Positions 53,728-63,759 of a stretch of 64,000 nucleotides of DNA are shown here, one piece after another (position 1 is the stretch's first letter; each line of letters starts with the position of its first letter). A program made the position numbers and the translations under genes. The notes under the pieces were generated by a model that did no database searches, had not been told where the DNA came from, and saw only the letters and a program-made list of their open reading frames with translations. The stretch is taken from the NCBI GenBank assembly GCA_949987705.1, contig OX465281.1, positions 139,052,876-139,116,875 of the forward strand. The letters are read 5' to 3'. The DNA is from Thereva unica. Taxonomy: Eukaryota > Arthropoda > Insecta > Diptera > Therevidae.

Positions 53728-55498
53728 TCTGGTGTTCTACGTCGATAGAGAGGGTATCCATCTTTTCCTGTTTGCGTTTCTTTCAAAAAAGTACGTGGGT
53801 ATCGCTTTGAGCAGACACCTTGCTTCATGCATGAAGAACTGGGATTAATGGATCCACAGGGGCCATGCACCATCTGTTTTGTAATGATTGTGAAAAGTTG
53901 TGGGTCTTCTTGTGGATCCGGGATTTCTGCGCTGATAAATTCATCCACCCTGTTAGCGTGCAATGGTTCTTTGAACCAAATCAAAATGTGGGCATGAGGA
54001 AGACCTCGCTTCTGCCACTCTATTGTGTACATATGGCATCGAACTTCCCCAAAAACTTTTCCCTTTGTCATGAGATCCATGAGTGCTTTGTGCTTTAGAT
54101 GAAAGACTCTTGCAGTCAAATCATGGCGATCTTGCGGTTTCTGTCCATCAAACAGTTCTTGCTGTATCTCTGTCCACTTCGGATTGCATGTGAATGTGAT
54201 AAAGAGGTCTGGTCTACCGTAATTTCTGACGTAGGTCATGGCATCTTGAGTACGTTCGTGCATGTACCTTGGACCCCCAGTAAAAGTGGAAGGCAAAATG
54301 ATTAAGCGACCGATGTCAGCAACATTTCCATCGTTGATGACTGCATCCCTCAAATGGGCATATTGTTCTGATCGCAAAGTCCTCTGATTCTGTCGAATGT
54401 ACCTCAGCCTTTCAGATTCTATTTTTGCATACATATCAACAATATATTGTTGGAATAGGTCTTTGCTTCTTAGTACAATGTTGAAATTTGAAAACCGAGC
54501 CATTATCCTGTAAGCATAAAAGTCCATAGCAGAAATCTTTCTATCTGTTGGCGATCTTGTTCTTGGGTTTACTTGTTTCAGGCCAAAATGATATCCGTCC
54601 TCGCCGTTCCAAAACATGAGCGGATACTGTAGTGCATCATAAGATCTGTGCGTCTCGGCAATTCTCTTGATGGCTCCACTCCTCTCTTCCAAAATAATGT
54701 CTCTCGGATTATGCTGTTCCCCGACCATGATCACGGCCACTTCTGATATTATTGGAGTATTGAAGCGTCCCTCATGCTCACCATGAGGGGTTCTATCACC
54801 TATGATTTTCAAATTCATTTCAGGTCGTATGTTCTCCATCGCTAATTTGAAGCTACGAACATAAGAGTTATGCTGGTGAAGCATATCTTGCAACTGTAGC
54901 ACTATGTCTTGTCTCGTTTGAGGTACATTTCTGCAACGCTGTTGTGCTTGCTGTTGACAATCTCCAACAAAATAAATTTGCAGAAATTTTGGTTCTTCAT
55001 TCTGTAGAGGGCGCAGACTTCCGATGCGGTGATACACTTGGCCTTGAATTTTAAACGTTGGCATGTAACCTGGCTCTCTGATTTCTTTTGAACTTCCGAA
55101 AGATGTCATCTGAAAGGCGGCGTTGTATCTTCTAATTTTGTTTTTGAAATGCTTAGAATCTGTGTTGTCTCCAATTAGGAATGTACGTAGAGGCTCAGGA
55201 GGATCAACCAAAGCAGGTAGTTGAACTTTCCCTCCGTTGCAGCACATACCTGGTCTCTCTTTTTTCCATTTCTTGGCATCACAGAATTGACACGTTTCTT
55301 CCATTGACCCTATCATGCAAAGAGGTTCAGAAGCGTAATCTACCGCTGCTTCATAATTAAATCCTACATTTTTTAAATCGCCCCAAATTCGCCTTTGGAC
55401 TCTAGTTGATCGAGTTCTATCATTATGTCTTCTTAACTCTCTTTCAGGAGTATTTTCTTCTTGCCTTCTGCTCTGGTTTCTTTCCCTGTTTACAGTTA
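51302..55498 (-). CDS. Helitron Rep/Helicase (main copy)
   Basis: Minus-strand ORF with a Met at 55316, open further upstream to the basic leader. It has a CxFC finger and GGKVQLPAL start (Helitron_like_N), and the HUH nuclease motif in RGLPHAHILIW (about 53985-54010). The two-tyrosine site is YVCKYINKG (about 53560-53590). The Pif1-like helicase has Walker A APGGTGKT (about 52492-52515), Walker B LIVWDEC (about 52262), GDFRQTLP and NKAQGQS. These nick, cover and unwind DNA in rolling-circle transposition. All key residues are present. Only the last residues after VGCSRVRK are replaced by the duplication junction (stop at 51201). Confidence 0.92.
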
Positions 55499-55755
55499 AC
55501 CGTGCTTCCCTCTCAGGAGTATTTTCTGCCTCCTCTGGTCTCTTTCCCTGTTTCCAGTTAATCGTTCTTCCCTCTCAGGAGTATTTTCTGTTTGCCTCCT
55601 GTTCTGGACTCGTTCCCTGTTCCGAGTTAACCGTGATTCTCTTTCAAGACTATTTTCTTCTTGCCTTCTGCGCTGGCTCCTTTCCCTGTTCCCGGTTAAC
55701 CGTGCTTCTCTTTGAGCAGTATTTTCTTCTTGTCTTCTTCTCTGTTCCCTTTCTC
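55441..55755 (-). repeat. 69-bp coding minisatellite
   Basis: Five units begin at the TATTTTCT marks 55451, 55520, 55582, 55651 and 55720. Spacing is 69 bp, with one 62-bp gap from a 7-base deletion. On the minus strand each unit encodes 23 residues of the form ENTxERExRLTxNRERxQRR. Confidence 0.85.
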
Positions 55756-55810
55756 TCTTTTCCGCCTGTTTATTTCTCAAACATTTTTTTTTTCGTGGTG
55801 GCATAGGCAT
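55499..55810 (-). pseudogene. Helitron basic N-terminal leader
   Basis: The minus-strand start at 55810 (MPMPPRKKKCLRNK) is followed by repeated Arg/Glu-rich 23-mers, probably DNA-binding or a flexible basic arm. The 7-base deletion in one repeat (about 55520-55582) puts it out of frame with the Rep ORF, so the full protein cannot be made from this copy unless the downstream Met is used. Confidence 0.7.
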
Positions 55811-56046
55811 TTTTAAAAAAACAGTTTTATTGTCAGTCCGTTAAAAAAATAAAAATATATATTCACATCAAGGCAACACAGAAAATATAATTTATTAAAA
55901 AATTATAATTAGCCAGCCTTAGAAATGAAAAACCTTACTCACATAAAAACAACACACTATAATAATTAAAAAATTTCAAATTGTTTTACAAATTAATGGC
56001 TTACCCCGTATGTGGAGAATGGTGATTGATAAATACACAAACAACA
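55811..56046 (-). other. Helitron leader, unique AT-rich part
   Basis: Non-coding, A-rich; no motif recognised. Confidence 0.5.
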
Positions 56047-56620
56047 CAAAAATAAAATTTATAAACAGGATTTCTTAGCTGAACTAATACAGTTCTTCTT
56101 CATAACAAATCTGAAAACTTATTTCCACAGGTTAGGGGGAATTTAAGGAATTTCCCACTTTTCAGAAAGTGCCAAAGTTCACGGCAATATGGGGCACTTA
56201 TTCGTTGATGTGGAGACTTTTTTGTAAACAACCAAAACAAAATTTGCTTTACAATGCAAACAGCCTTTTTTTAATTGAACTATATACAGTTCTTCCTCAT
56301 ACAAATCTGAAAACATATTTCTACCGTTTCTACTGTTAGGGGGAATTTAAGAAATTTCCCACTTTTCAGAATGTGGCAAACTTCACGGGAATAGGGGAAT
56401 GGCATTGGTTTTTTATAAAATATTTCCTGACATGGGGACTTTTTTTGTAAACAACAAAAATAAAATTTATAAAGAGGATTTCTTAGCTGAACTAATACAG
56501 TTCTTCTTCATAACAAATCCAAAAACTTATTTCCACAGGTTAGGGGGAATTTAAGGAATTTCCCACTTTTCAGAAAGTGCCAAAGTTCACGGCAATAGGG
56601 GGCACTTATTCGTTGATGTG
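56047..56620. repeat. Three ~200-bp tandem units in the Helitron leader
   Basis: Units near 56047, 56232 and 56457 share TACAGTTCTTC(T/C)TCAT, GTTAGGGGGAATTTAA and TTTCCCACTTTTCAGAA. The first and third are closest and the middle one is diverged. Confidence 0.8.
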
Positions 56621-57150
56621 GCGGCCATTTTGAATTTATAAGGTCCGATCAAACATTCGTTATTTGCTACCTCAAAAAACCCCAGATATCGATTTTCATT
56701 GGAATCGGATCACAATTGGCAAATTCGTCGGCCATATTGGGGCGGCCATTTTGAATTTATTAGTTTTGTTTAAACATTCGTTATTTGCTACCTCATAAAA
56801 CTCCAGATACCGATTGTCATTGGAATCGGAATACAATTGGCAAATTCGTCAGCCATATTGGCGCGGCCATTTTGAATTTATAAGGTCCGATCAAACATTC
56901 GTTATTTGCTACCTCAAAAAACCCCAGATATCGATTTTCATTGGAATCGGATCACAATTGGCAAATTCGTCGGCCATATTGGCGCGGCCATTTTGAATTT
57001 TTAAGTTTTGACCACAAATTCGTTTTTAGCGACCTTAAGAACCCCTAGATACCCACTTTCATTGAAATCGGAACACAATTTGCAAATTCATATTTTGGTG
57101 GCCATTTTGAATTTCGGTCATTTTTCGGCGGCCATTTTGAATTTCGAAAA
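56621..57150. repeat. 121-bp tandem array in the Helitron leader
   Basis: Units start at GCGGCCATTTTGAATTT: 56621, 56742, 56863 and 56984, and a diverged one at about 57099. Each contains TTGCTACCTCA-like, CCCCAGATA and GATTTTCATTGGAATCGG blocks. The same block order occurs at 6545-6765 and 63760-64000. Confidence 0.88.
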
Positions 57151-57286
57151 TCGGGCTTCGAGGTGTTTCAGGGCAGACCCCAACGGACCTTCGTGCAAAA
57201 TTTCGAAGCTCTACGATGACTGGTGCGCCCGCTATAGCGCACACATACATACACGCATACAGAAACTTTCTTTTATTAATTAAGAT

Positions 57287-57693
57287 TATCCAAAAGTTCC
57301 AAATTTTCTCTAACGCAATTACCACCAACACTTGATGCCATCAAACAGCATGGCTTAAGAAAGTTTTTCCAGATCCAGCAGTGGAAAGGAAATCACCTAA
57401 ACCCTCTGAACTGGGGTTGGAAAAATTCTAAAAATGGACTAATTGCGATTCGCACAACGGCACCTCCTGCGCCAGAGATTTTGCTAAAAAAAGTGGCTTG
57501 TGGTTGCAATACAGGTTGCCATGGGAACTGTGGTTGCAGAAAATTACAAATTAATTGTTCCATATTTTGCAAAGAATGTATGGGGATCAATTGTGATAAT
57601 GTGCAAGTTCCCGATATTGCAGAAGATGATATTATTGAAGATATAGATGATGATATCGATATACAGTTTGAGAATGTTATGGAAGAAATATAA
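57287..57693 (+). pseudogene. C-terminal CXC part of the XPG-like protein
   Basis: The frame starts LSKSSKFSLTQLPPT and continues with KQHGLRKFFQIQQWKGN and WGWKNS. A cysteine-rich block follows, ACGCNTGCHGNCGCRKLQIN and then CSIFCKECMGINC, and an acidic tail ends at the TAA 57691-57693. The repeated CxC and CxxxC pattern resembles TSO1/tesmin-type CXC domains that bind DNA. It continues the nuclease frame broken near 40372 by the hairpin insert and the Helitron. Confidence 0.65.
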
Positions 57694-57732
57694 GAGCATC
57701 ATAATTATTTATTATCCACAATTAAACATAAA

Positions 57733-58313
57733 TTACCTTTTTTAATTGAGTAATATAATAATTTTTTCAACAATATGAGATTGAAAACAATGTCGGTATA
57801 AAAGGGGTAAAAATAAAAAAAGCTATGTTCGAGTGGCCATATTTCGGTGAATTTTCAACCAAAAAATTTTTCCGACCCATCATTTTAAAGGAAATTTTAT
57901 CTGCTTTTATATAAGCAATACCTATGCCTATCTCTAACCAAAAAAAGATATTGGCAAAAAAGTAAAAAAAGGAAAAAACATCGAAATTTTGGCTTTTTTT
58001 TCTTTTTGTTTCAACATTTTCGGCATAAAAAAAAATTTTCAAAATTTTTTAAATAAACCCGTTCCATAGGAAATTTAATTCTCTACAAAAATTTTTATAT
58101 AAAATAAATCGAAATGTTGCTTCGTTTACGAGATATATGGCAAAACCCAAAAAGGGTCCATTTTGACCCCTATCTCCAATTTCCACCCTCTAATTTAATA
58201 GCACTCCGCGGTTTTCTCTTCTTAAATGACCCATTGACCGATTCCTGCAATAAAACCCCGTGAACGTCTAAGTTCCTTATTGCCCTGCTTTTTAAGACCT
58301 AATCAATAGACTA
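57733..58313 (-). repeat. Right terminal inverted repeat of the giant element
   Basis: Reverse complement of 33722-34300, ending ...CAATAGACTA, then the target copy AAT at 58314-58316. Confidence 0.92.
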
Positions 58314-58707
58314 AATCGGTAGTCATTCCTTCTTTGTGCATACTCTCAGAATTTGGAATAATCTTCCAAACTACATTCAGAGAATGAGCTCAGTCACAAC
58401 ATTCAGAAGACATGCGTTTCTTTTTCTATCTTCTTCTTCTCACTAACTATCTATGTCCCTCCTATCTCTATCACTCCCACTTCAATCTTAATTTTAATTC
58501 TACTTTCTTTCTATTTTTTTTGCTGTGGAATTTTTACTATTTTCTTATTTTTGAATTTTTATTATTTTTTACTTTTTTATTATTTTTATCTTTCAATTAT
58601 TAAGTTTAATTTTAATTATATTTTAATTTTAATTTTGTTCCTTTTTTTTGTACTCTAAAAGATGTATATCTTGTGTACTATAAAATCTATTAAACTATTA
58701 AACTATT
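58314..58707 (+). pseudogene. LINE 3' end (continuation of 33721)
   Basis: In the LINE frame the blocks SFFVHTLRIWNNLPNYIQRM and VTTFRRHAFLFLSSSS match the C-terminus of the related LINE at 12230-12360. A T-rich 3' UTR follows, containing TGTACTCTAAAAGATGTA, which also lies at the 3' end of the other copy (about 12495). The tail is ATTAAACT repeats. Confidence 0.88.
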
Positions 58708-58734
58708 GTGTTTTGATGGAAAACCAAGCCACTT

Positions 58735-59580
58735 CACTAGAACTTGATTACCGCGTCTTTTTATAACCTTTTCTACTAAATAAACATCAGGGTTTTTCAC
58801 AGGAGCTATTTCTGGTTCATAGAATCTACCTTGAATTATATTTCCTTGGTAATCTTCGAGAATATTATGTTGTCGGGTAAACAGGTTTAACTTCTTTTAT
58901 TTTAAATATCTCTGTGGACCAATTAGGTGTATAGTCTTTTTCGAATACATGCTTATATCTACTTATATGGACAAAATCACCTGCTTTGTATTTAGACTTT
59001 GATTTTATTTTAGGTTGTTTATACACAGATAATAAACGTTTCTCGTTATCCAGCCGAACATCTACAGGTCTCCTCTTAATCGTACGATGTTTCGTTGTAT
59101 TGTAGTCGTCTGTCAACTTGGTCAACATGCTAATCCATTGATAATTGCCAATCATGCTGAATTCTTTCCACATCATATTTTTCAACGTTCTGTTAAATCT
59201 TTCTACAATCGAGGCTTTCAAAGTACTGTAGCTGGAATAATGGTTTATTTCGTAATCTTTCATCAGTTGACGAAACGGTTTATAAAAAAATTCTTTTCCA
59301 TCATCGGTTTGTAAATTTCTTGGAATGCGACCTGTATTAAAAATCGACTGCAATGCTTTTACAACTTCTGATGCCTTTTTAGATTTTAAAGGCAGTGTCC
59401 ATGCATACTTTGAAAAGGTATCAATTACAGTGAGAAGAAAACGAAACCCCTGATTTTCTGATGAGTAAGAACCCGACCAAGTCTGCCTGCCACAAATCAT
59501 CTATACCTTTGGTAGTGACATGTCGACGTTTAAAACTTTTTCGTACTGGTTTATGCAGTTCTTTGATTATCTACCTTCTG
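58735..59580 (-). pseudogene. Maverick-type integrase with chromodomain, frameshifted
   Basis: Minus strand. Upstream LHKPVRKSFKRRHV and GIDDLWQADLV (first acidic residue) lie in one frame. After a shift near 59478 comes FRFLLTVIDTFSKYAW, then QTDDGKEFF (second) and ASIVERFNRTLK (third). A C-terminal chromodomain-like block (VEKVIKRRGNQVLVKWLGFP, about 58730-58800) sits in another frame after a break near 58868. It would insert the element into the genome. At least two frame breaks make it non-functional. Confidence 0.82.
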
Positions 59581-59645
59581 CTCATTGTACGGAATGTATA
59601 TGTAAATACCTGCGGTTGAATGATCAGTTTATATACAAAGCAAAA

Positions 59646-60338
59646 ATGATCAAGTTTAATCACCCATTTACAATGTTGGTTGCGGGGCCTTCGGGATGCG
59701 GGAAAACAACATTTATAAAAAATCTTCTTAATACTAATAAGGTATTTATACAACCGCAAATTAGAAAAATTATATGGTGTAATGCAGAACATGGTGCACT
59801 GCCAACAGATATTAAACTACAAAATATTGAATATTTAAATGCTATACCGGAGGAGTTTGTAAATCACGTAAACGAACCAACGTTGATTGTTATAGATGAC
59901 ATGATGTTAAATGCATATAGTAAAGAAGTTTGTGAACTATTCACTAAGGGGTCTCATCATCGTAATTTCTCAGTAATTCTTGTGACACAAAACGTATTTC
60001 ATCAGGGAATATTCAGTCGTGATATATCGCTCAATTGTAAATATCTTGTTGTATTTAAAAACCCTCGGGATAAAAGTCAATTTACACATCTGGCTCGACA
60101 AATTTACCCAGAAAATAGTTTAGAACTTGTGAGAATATATAAAGAGATAACTCAAATGCCTTACGGGTATTTGCTAATTGATTTAACTCAGGACATTAAC
60201 GGCGTCTTAAGATTTCGTACTGATATATTTAATAAACACTATGTAACTTGTTTTTGCCCGCAAAACTCTTTAAATGGTAAGAATGGCGTCACGAATGAAA
60301 CGATTAAGGGAGAACAAGCATATGCTATATGTGCTTAA
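59646..60338 (+). CDS. Packaging ATPase (Maverick/adintovirus-like)
   Basis: I choose the Met at 59646 because the integrase occupies the opposite strand upstream and the family starts close to the P-loop. About 230 residues. Walker A is GPSGCGKTT (residues 14-22) and Walker B is LIVIDDMM (about residues 80-87). A VTQNVFHQG sensor-like block and a C-terminal PYGYLLIDLTQ follow. These ATPases pump DNA into capsids. The frame is open throughout. It overlaps the next ORF by about 60 bp in another frame. Confidence 0.82.
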   Translation: MIKFNHPFTMLVAGPSGCGKTTFIKNLLNTNKVFIQPQIRKIIWCNAEHGALPTDIKLQNIEYLNAIPEEFVNHVNEPTLIVIDDMMLNAYSKEVCELFTKGSHHRNFSVILVTQNVFHQGIFSRDISLNCKYLVVFKNPRDKSQFTHLARQIYPENSLELVRIYKEITQMPYGYLLIDLTQDINGVLRFRTDIFNKHYVTCFCPQNSLNGKNGVTNETIKGEQAYAICA

Positions 60339-60627
60339 AAAGGCTAAACCAAATCTGAGAAAGTCCATCATACAAAATGCTGACCCTGAGGTTATAAAAA
60401 CTGTTTGTGAAATTACACTCAACACCTTAAAAGGTAACCACATGCCGCATGGAAATATCTACAACTCACTGTGTAGGTATAAAAAGGACATGCGTAAATT
60501 GATTTGCGCAAAAAGATCTGTTGCTAAACAGCGTAAAATACTAGTGCAACGAGGAGGTTTTTTACCAGTTTTATTAGGAAGTGTACTATCAGGAGTTATC
60601 GGCTCATTAATTGAAAAATATGCATAG
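60283..60627 (+). CDS. Adenovirus pX-like core protein
   Basis: About 114 residues. A basic N-terminal half (MKRLREN, KKAKPNLRKS) is followed by a CEITLNTLKGN block. A hydrophobic C-terminus, GGFLPVLLGSVLSGVIGSLI, matches the arrangement of pX-like core peptides that lie beside the ATPase in adintovirus-type elements. The role is presumably DNA condensation or capsid interior. An upstream Met at 60274 is possible. It overlaps both neighbours, typical of compact viral-type operons. Confidence 0.7.
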   Translation: MASRMKRLRENKHMLYVLKKAKPNLRKSIIQNADPEVIKTVCEITLNTLKGNHMPHGNIYNSLCRYKKDMRKLICAKRSVAKQRKILVQRGGFLPVLLGSVLSGVIGSLIEKYA

Positions 60628-61086
60628 AAATAATGGACTTAACAAGATGCTACTTCTGTCGCCAGAGGTTTACAATAAGCTTAAAGATGAAATTGAAATG
60701 ACTGCAAATCAATCCATTTTTGATAGAGCAATGAATAAAATACTACAGAATAAAGTCATGAATGATTCAGAAAAATGTTATATGTAGCTATCGAAATCAA
60801 CTAATTTCATTTTTAAATCACAATCGGAAATCCAAACGAACCCTTGATAAAGAAACAAATTTGTACTTGCCACGTGAACATAATGTTAAACAAAAAAGTT
60901 TAAGAGATAGTACCACACAAACGAAAATTATTTTTAAAGATGATGTGTTAACACAGACTTCACCACAACCAGCAAAGGATTTCCTAAGCGAAGAAGAAGT
61001 CTTGGAAGAAGCACATAACATAACCCCAGAACAAAGTGAAAAACAAAAAGCGAACCAGAAACAGTCTATATTAATCCCTCTCCGCC
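60620..61086 (+). pseudogene. Small Maverick-associated protein, frameshifted
   Basis: The ATG at 60620 overlaps the pX-like stop. The first frame (LLLSPEVYNKLKDE) stops at 60785-60787. The continuation lies in another frame from about 60775 (YRNQLISFLNHNRKSKR, then TTQTKIIFKDD and an acidic SEEEVLEEAH). This type of protein with an LxSPExYxxL start is often next to the pX-like gene. Its role is unknown to me. It is cut at 61087 by the hAT-like terminus. Confidence 0.55.
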
Positions 61087-61330
61087 AGTGTTGGGCAAAA
61101 CTAAATTTCTGGACGATTAAAAATTGACAATTAATTAATTTTTAATCACGTCTACTGCAATTAACAATTAATTAATTGTAATTGTGAAAACTCGCAATTA
61201 ACAATTAATTAATTGTTAATCGCGTCTATTGCAATTAACAATTAATTAATTGTAATTGTGAAAATTCGCAATTAACAATTAATTAATTGTTAGTCGTGAG
61301 TTTCCACAATTAAAGATGATTAATCAATTG
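61087..61330. repeat. hAT-like terminus with 70-bp TTAATTAA repeats
   Basis: CAGTGTTGGGCAAAACTA at 61087 resembles a hAT terminal repeat. It is followed by three to four units of a 70-bp repeat with CAATTAACAATTAATTAATTG and TGTGAAAA(C/T)TCG. No matching inverted end was found, so the element is truncated or its other end is lost. Confidence 0.55.
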
Positions 61331-61779
61331 TCAATCATTTTTATGGATTTGATTAAAAACTAAAAATTAAAATTTATTATTATATGGAAAGAGTAGTAGT
61401 ATGTTATTTTTTATTAGTTCATTTTAAAAAGCGTGTTTTTAGTTTTTAAAGTAAAAACTTTTTTAGCCACGTTGCGCACCTTTGCATCACGGTCAATTTT
61501 TTGCGTGCCGTGGGGGAACGATTTGGCTTTGGGGATTTTAGTTTGTATTGTATGAATTATCTATATATAATAACATTCTAGTTGTCCCTTTTTCAACACT
61601 TTTCGAAATCGAAATCAATGGAGCAATTTTTTAGAAGAGTTTTTTTTTATTTTATGTTTTTTTGTTTGACCGGAAGAGAATATTTTACAGAAGAAAATTT
61701 CGTTTTGTGTTTGATTTGTTTTGCTATTTTTCGTTTTGTGTTTAAAGAGGGACTAGTGTATTATATATTATTATGTAAC
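61331..61779. other. AT-rich stretch without recognised features
   Basis: No gene, inverted repeat or tandem structure that I can support. Confidence 0.5.
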
Positions 61780-63010
61780 ATATAGCAATATGTACTACGT
61801 GCTATATACTAAGTGTTATGCACTATGTATTAGGTACTATGTACACGGACTATGTACTATGCGATATGTACTATGTACTATTTATTATGGACTATATACT
61901 GTCAACTATGTTTTATGTGCTATGTACTATGCACAAGGTATTATGTACTATGTATAATCTGCTATGTACTAGGTATTATGTACTTTGCATTACGGATTAT
62001 GTGCTATTTACTTTGAATTAGGTACTATGAACTATGTACTATGAACTATGTACTATGTACTTTGTACTATGTATTATGTATTATGTACTATTTATTTTGG
62101 ACTATATACTACCTACTATATACTGTCAACTATGTTTTATGTGCTATGTACTATGCACAAGGTATTATGTACTATGTATAATCTTCTATGTACTAGGTAT
62201 TATGTACTTTGCATTACGGACTATGTGCTATTTACTATGAATTATGTACTATGAACTATATATTTTGTACTTTGTACTATGTATTATGTATTATATACTA
62301 TTTATTTTGGACTATATACTACCTACTATATACTGTCAACTATGTTTTATGTGCTATGTACTATGTACAAGGTATTATGTACTATGTATAATCTGCTATG
62401 TACTAGGTATTATGTACTTTGCATTACGGACCATGTGCTACTTACTATGAATTATGTACTATGAAGTATGTACTATGTACTTTGTACTATGTATTATGTA
62501 TTACGTACTATGTATTGGGGGCTATGATTAGGTACCATATACTCTTCACAATGTACTATGTATTAGGTATTATATACTATGTACTGCGATTATGTACTAT
62601 TTATTCTGTACTATGACTAAGTATTATGAACTATGTGTTATCTGCTATGTACTTTGCACTATATACTCTGTATTATGTATTTTCTACTAAATATTATGTA
62701 CTTCGTTCCAAACACTATATACTATGTTCTATGTAAAAGGTATTATGTACAATGTACTAGGTACTTGCACTATGTACTATGAACTATGTATTATGTTTTG
62801 TATTATCTATTATGTATTATGTACTATTTACTATGAACTATGTACAATGTTCTATGTATTATGTTCTATGTACTAAGTGCTATGTACTATTTACTATGAA
62901 CTATGTATTATTCACTACTACTATGTACTATATTGTGTAATTATGTTCTATGTATTATTTACATATGTATTATATGTTACGGATTATGTATTATGTATTA
63001 TGTATTATTG
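61780..63010. repeat. TATGTAC-type satellite with ~215-bp higher-order copies
   Basis: About 1.2 kb made almost wholly of variants of TATGTACTA and TATGTATTA. A longer unit recurs, marked by G(C/T)ACAAGGTATTATGTAC at 61931, 62155 and 62365. Multiple long open frames here are artefacts of the short period. Confidence 0.92.
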
Positions 63011-63320
63011 TATATGCAAAATTTATTGACCTTTATCCTTCTGTAGTACTAAGATTGATTTGGACATATAGAATGACCATAGAGGTCTTAATTTCCAAAA
63101 TGTGCCCAGACACACATACATTTTTTATGATATATATTTTTGTTTAGGTTTTTTGAGATAGGTTATTGATAGTACATTTTATTAGGGTTATAAGGAACAA
63201 GTACTGTTATTGCGCCCATGATCAGTATTAACGCGTATTATATTCATGCCATTTTTTACGGTAATTTGCTTTACCATATAACATAAAATACATCACTACA
63301 ACGCAAAAAAAACATTTACG
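63011..63320. other. Non-repetitive AT-rich spacer
   Basis: Nothing recognised. Confidence 0.4.
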
Positions 63321-63354
63321 GTTTCGTTTTTGATATACAATATCCGTTGATTTT

Positions 63355-63540
63355 TCAAAGCGGCTGACTTTGGTTAGGTTTTGGATAGTATGGGAGGGAA
63401 AGGGGGTGGTTGGAGTCGTAATGGTTTAGCCGCTAGTGCGATTTTGTTTTGGTGCCGGTTTACGTATCACCCTGAATTTAAGTAACCCTATGACTTATTT
63501 TCATGAATATGGTAGCAATGATACTCCCACCCATCTAAAA
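63355..63540. repeat. Dispersed repeat, copy B
   Basis: Shares CAAAGCGGC, GTATGGG, GGTTTAGCCGCTAG, ATCACCCTG and CTTATTTTCATG blocks in the same order as 30070-30260. Confidence 0.6.
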
Positions 63541-63759
63541 CTACATAAGTCAAAGCTCTTCACCTCAGCACCTTCCAGAGTATGTATTTTTTTCCACTAA
63601 AATTTCAACTTCAACTATCTCTATCTCTATTTTTTAAATTTAAACTATATTTTGTAACAAATCCTCCCATACTATTCATACTCGGCACGTGTTTCACTAT
63701 AATGTTGAATTGAATGGGACCCAAATCGAATTTTTTGACCGGATCAGCAGTGGATTTGG

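Larger units (their letters stand above)
40658..57285 (-). mobile_element. Autonomous-type Helitron (minus strand), rearranged
   Basis: The 5' terminus at 57285 reads TCTTAATTAATAAAAG on the minus strand. It is preceded by A and resembles the left end at 4045. It includes a repeat-rich 1.5-kb leader, a Rep/Helicase gene (55810 down to 41030), a 2,426-bp internal tandem duplication, and an LTR retrotransposon inside one duplicated copy. The 3' end is a guess. It sits in the AcademX-like protein frame, which continues at 57287. Confidence 0.75.
33722..58313 (+). mobile_element. Giant-TIR DNA transposon, AcademX-like, TSD AAT
   Basis: The ends are inverted repeats of about 580 bp beginning TAGTCTATTGATTA. 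AAT is duplicated at 33719-33721 and 58314-58316, and the LINE coding sequence rejoins when one copy is removed. Excluding nested insertions the element is about 3.6 kb. It encodes pieces of one protein family with XPG-like nuclease motifs and a C-terminal cysteine-rich CXC region. An XPG-type nuclease with a 3-4 bp target duplication fits the AcademX group. The superfamily call is inference, since the transposase core itself was not recognised. Confidence 0.7.
58708..61086. mobile_element. Maverick/adintovirus-like fragment
   Basis: A cluster of integrase (minus strand), packaging ATPase, pX-like protein and one small protein (plus strand), as seen in Polinton/Maverick and adintovirus-type elements. 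Polymerase, capsid and protease genes and terminal repeats are absent, so this is a partial, inactive relic. It is bounded on the left by the LINE tail and on the right by a hAT-like terminus at 61087. Confidence 0.78.

Noticed and set aside
55441..55755. Regular repeats that might suggest a CRISPR array
   Set aside because: Repeats are contiguous, coding and without unique spacers, inside a eukaryotic Helitron gene.
61818..62616. Several overlapping Tyr/Leu/Cys-rich ORFs
   Set aside because: Produced by the TATGTAC satellite period; not genes.
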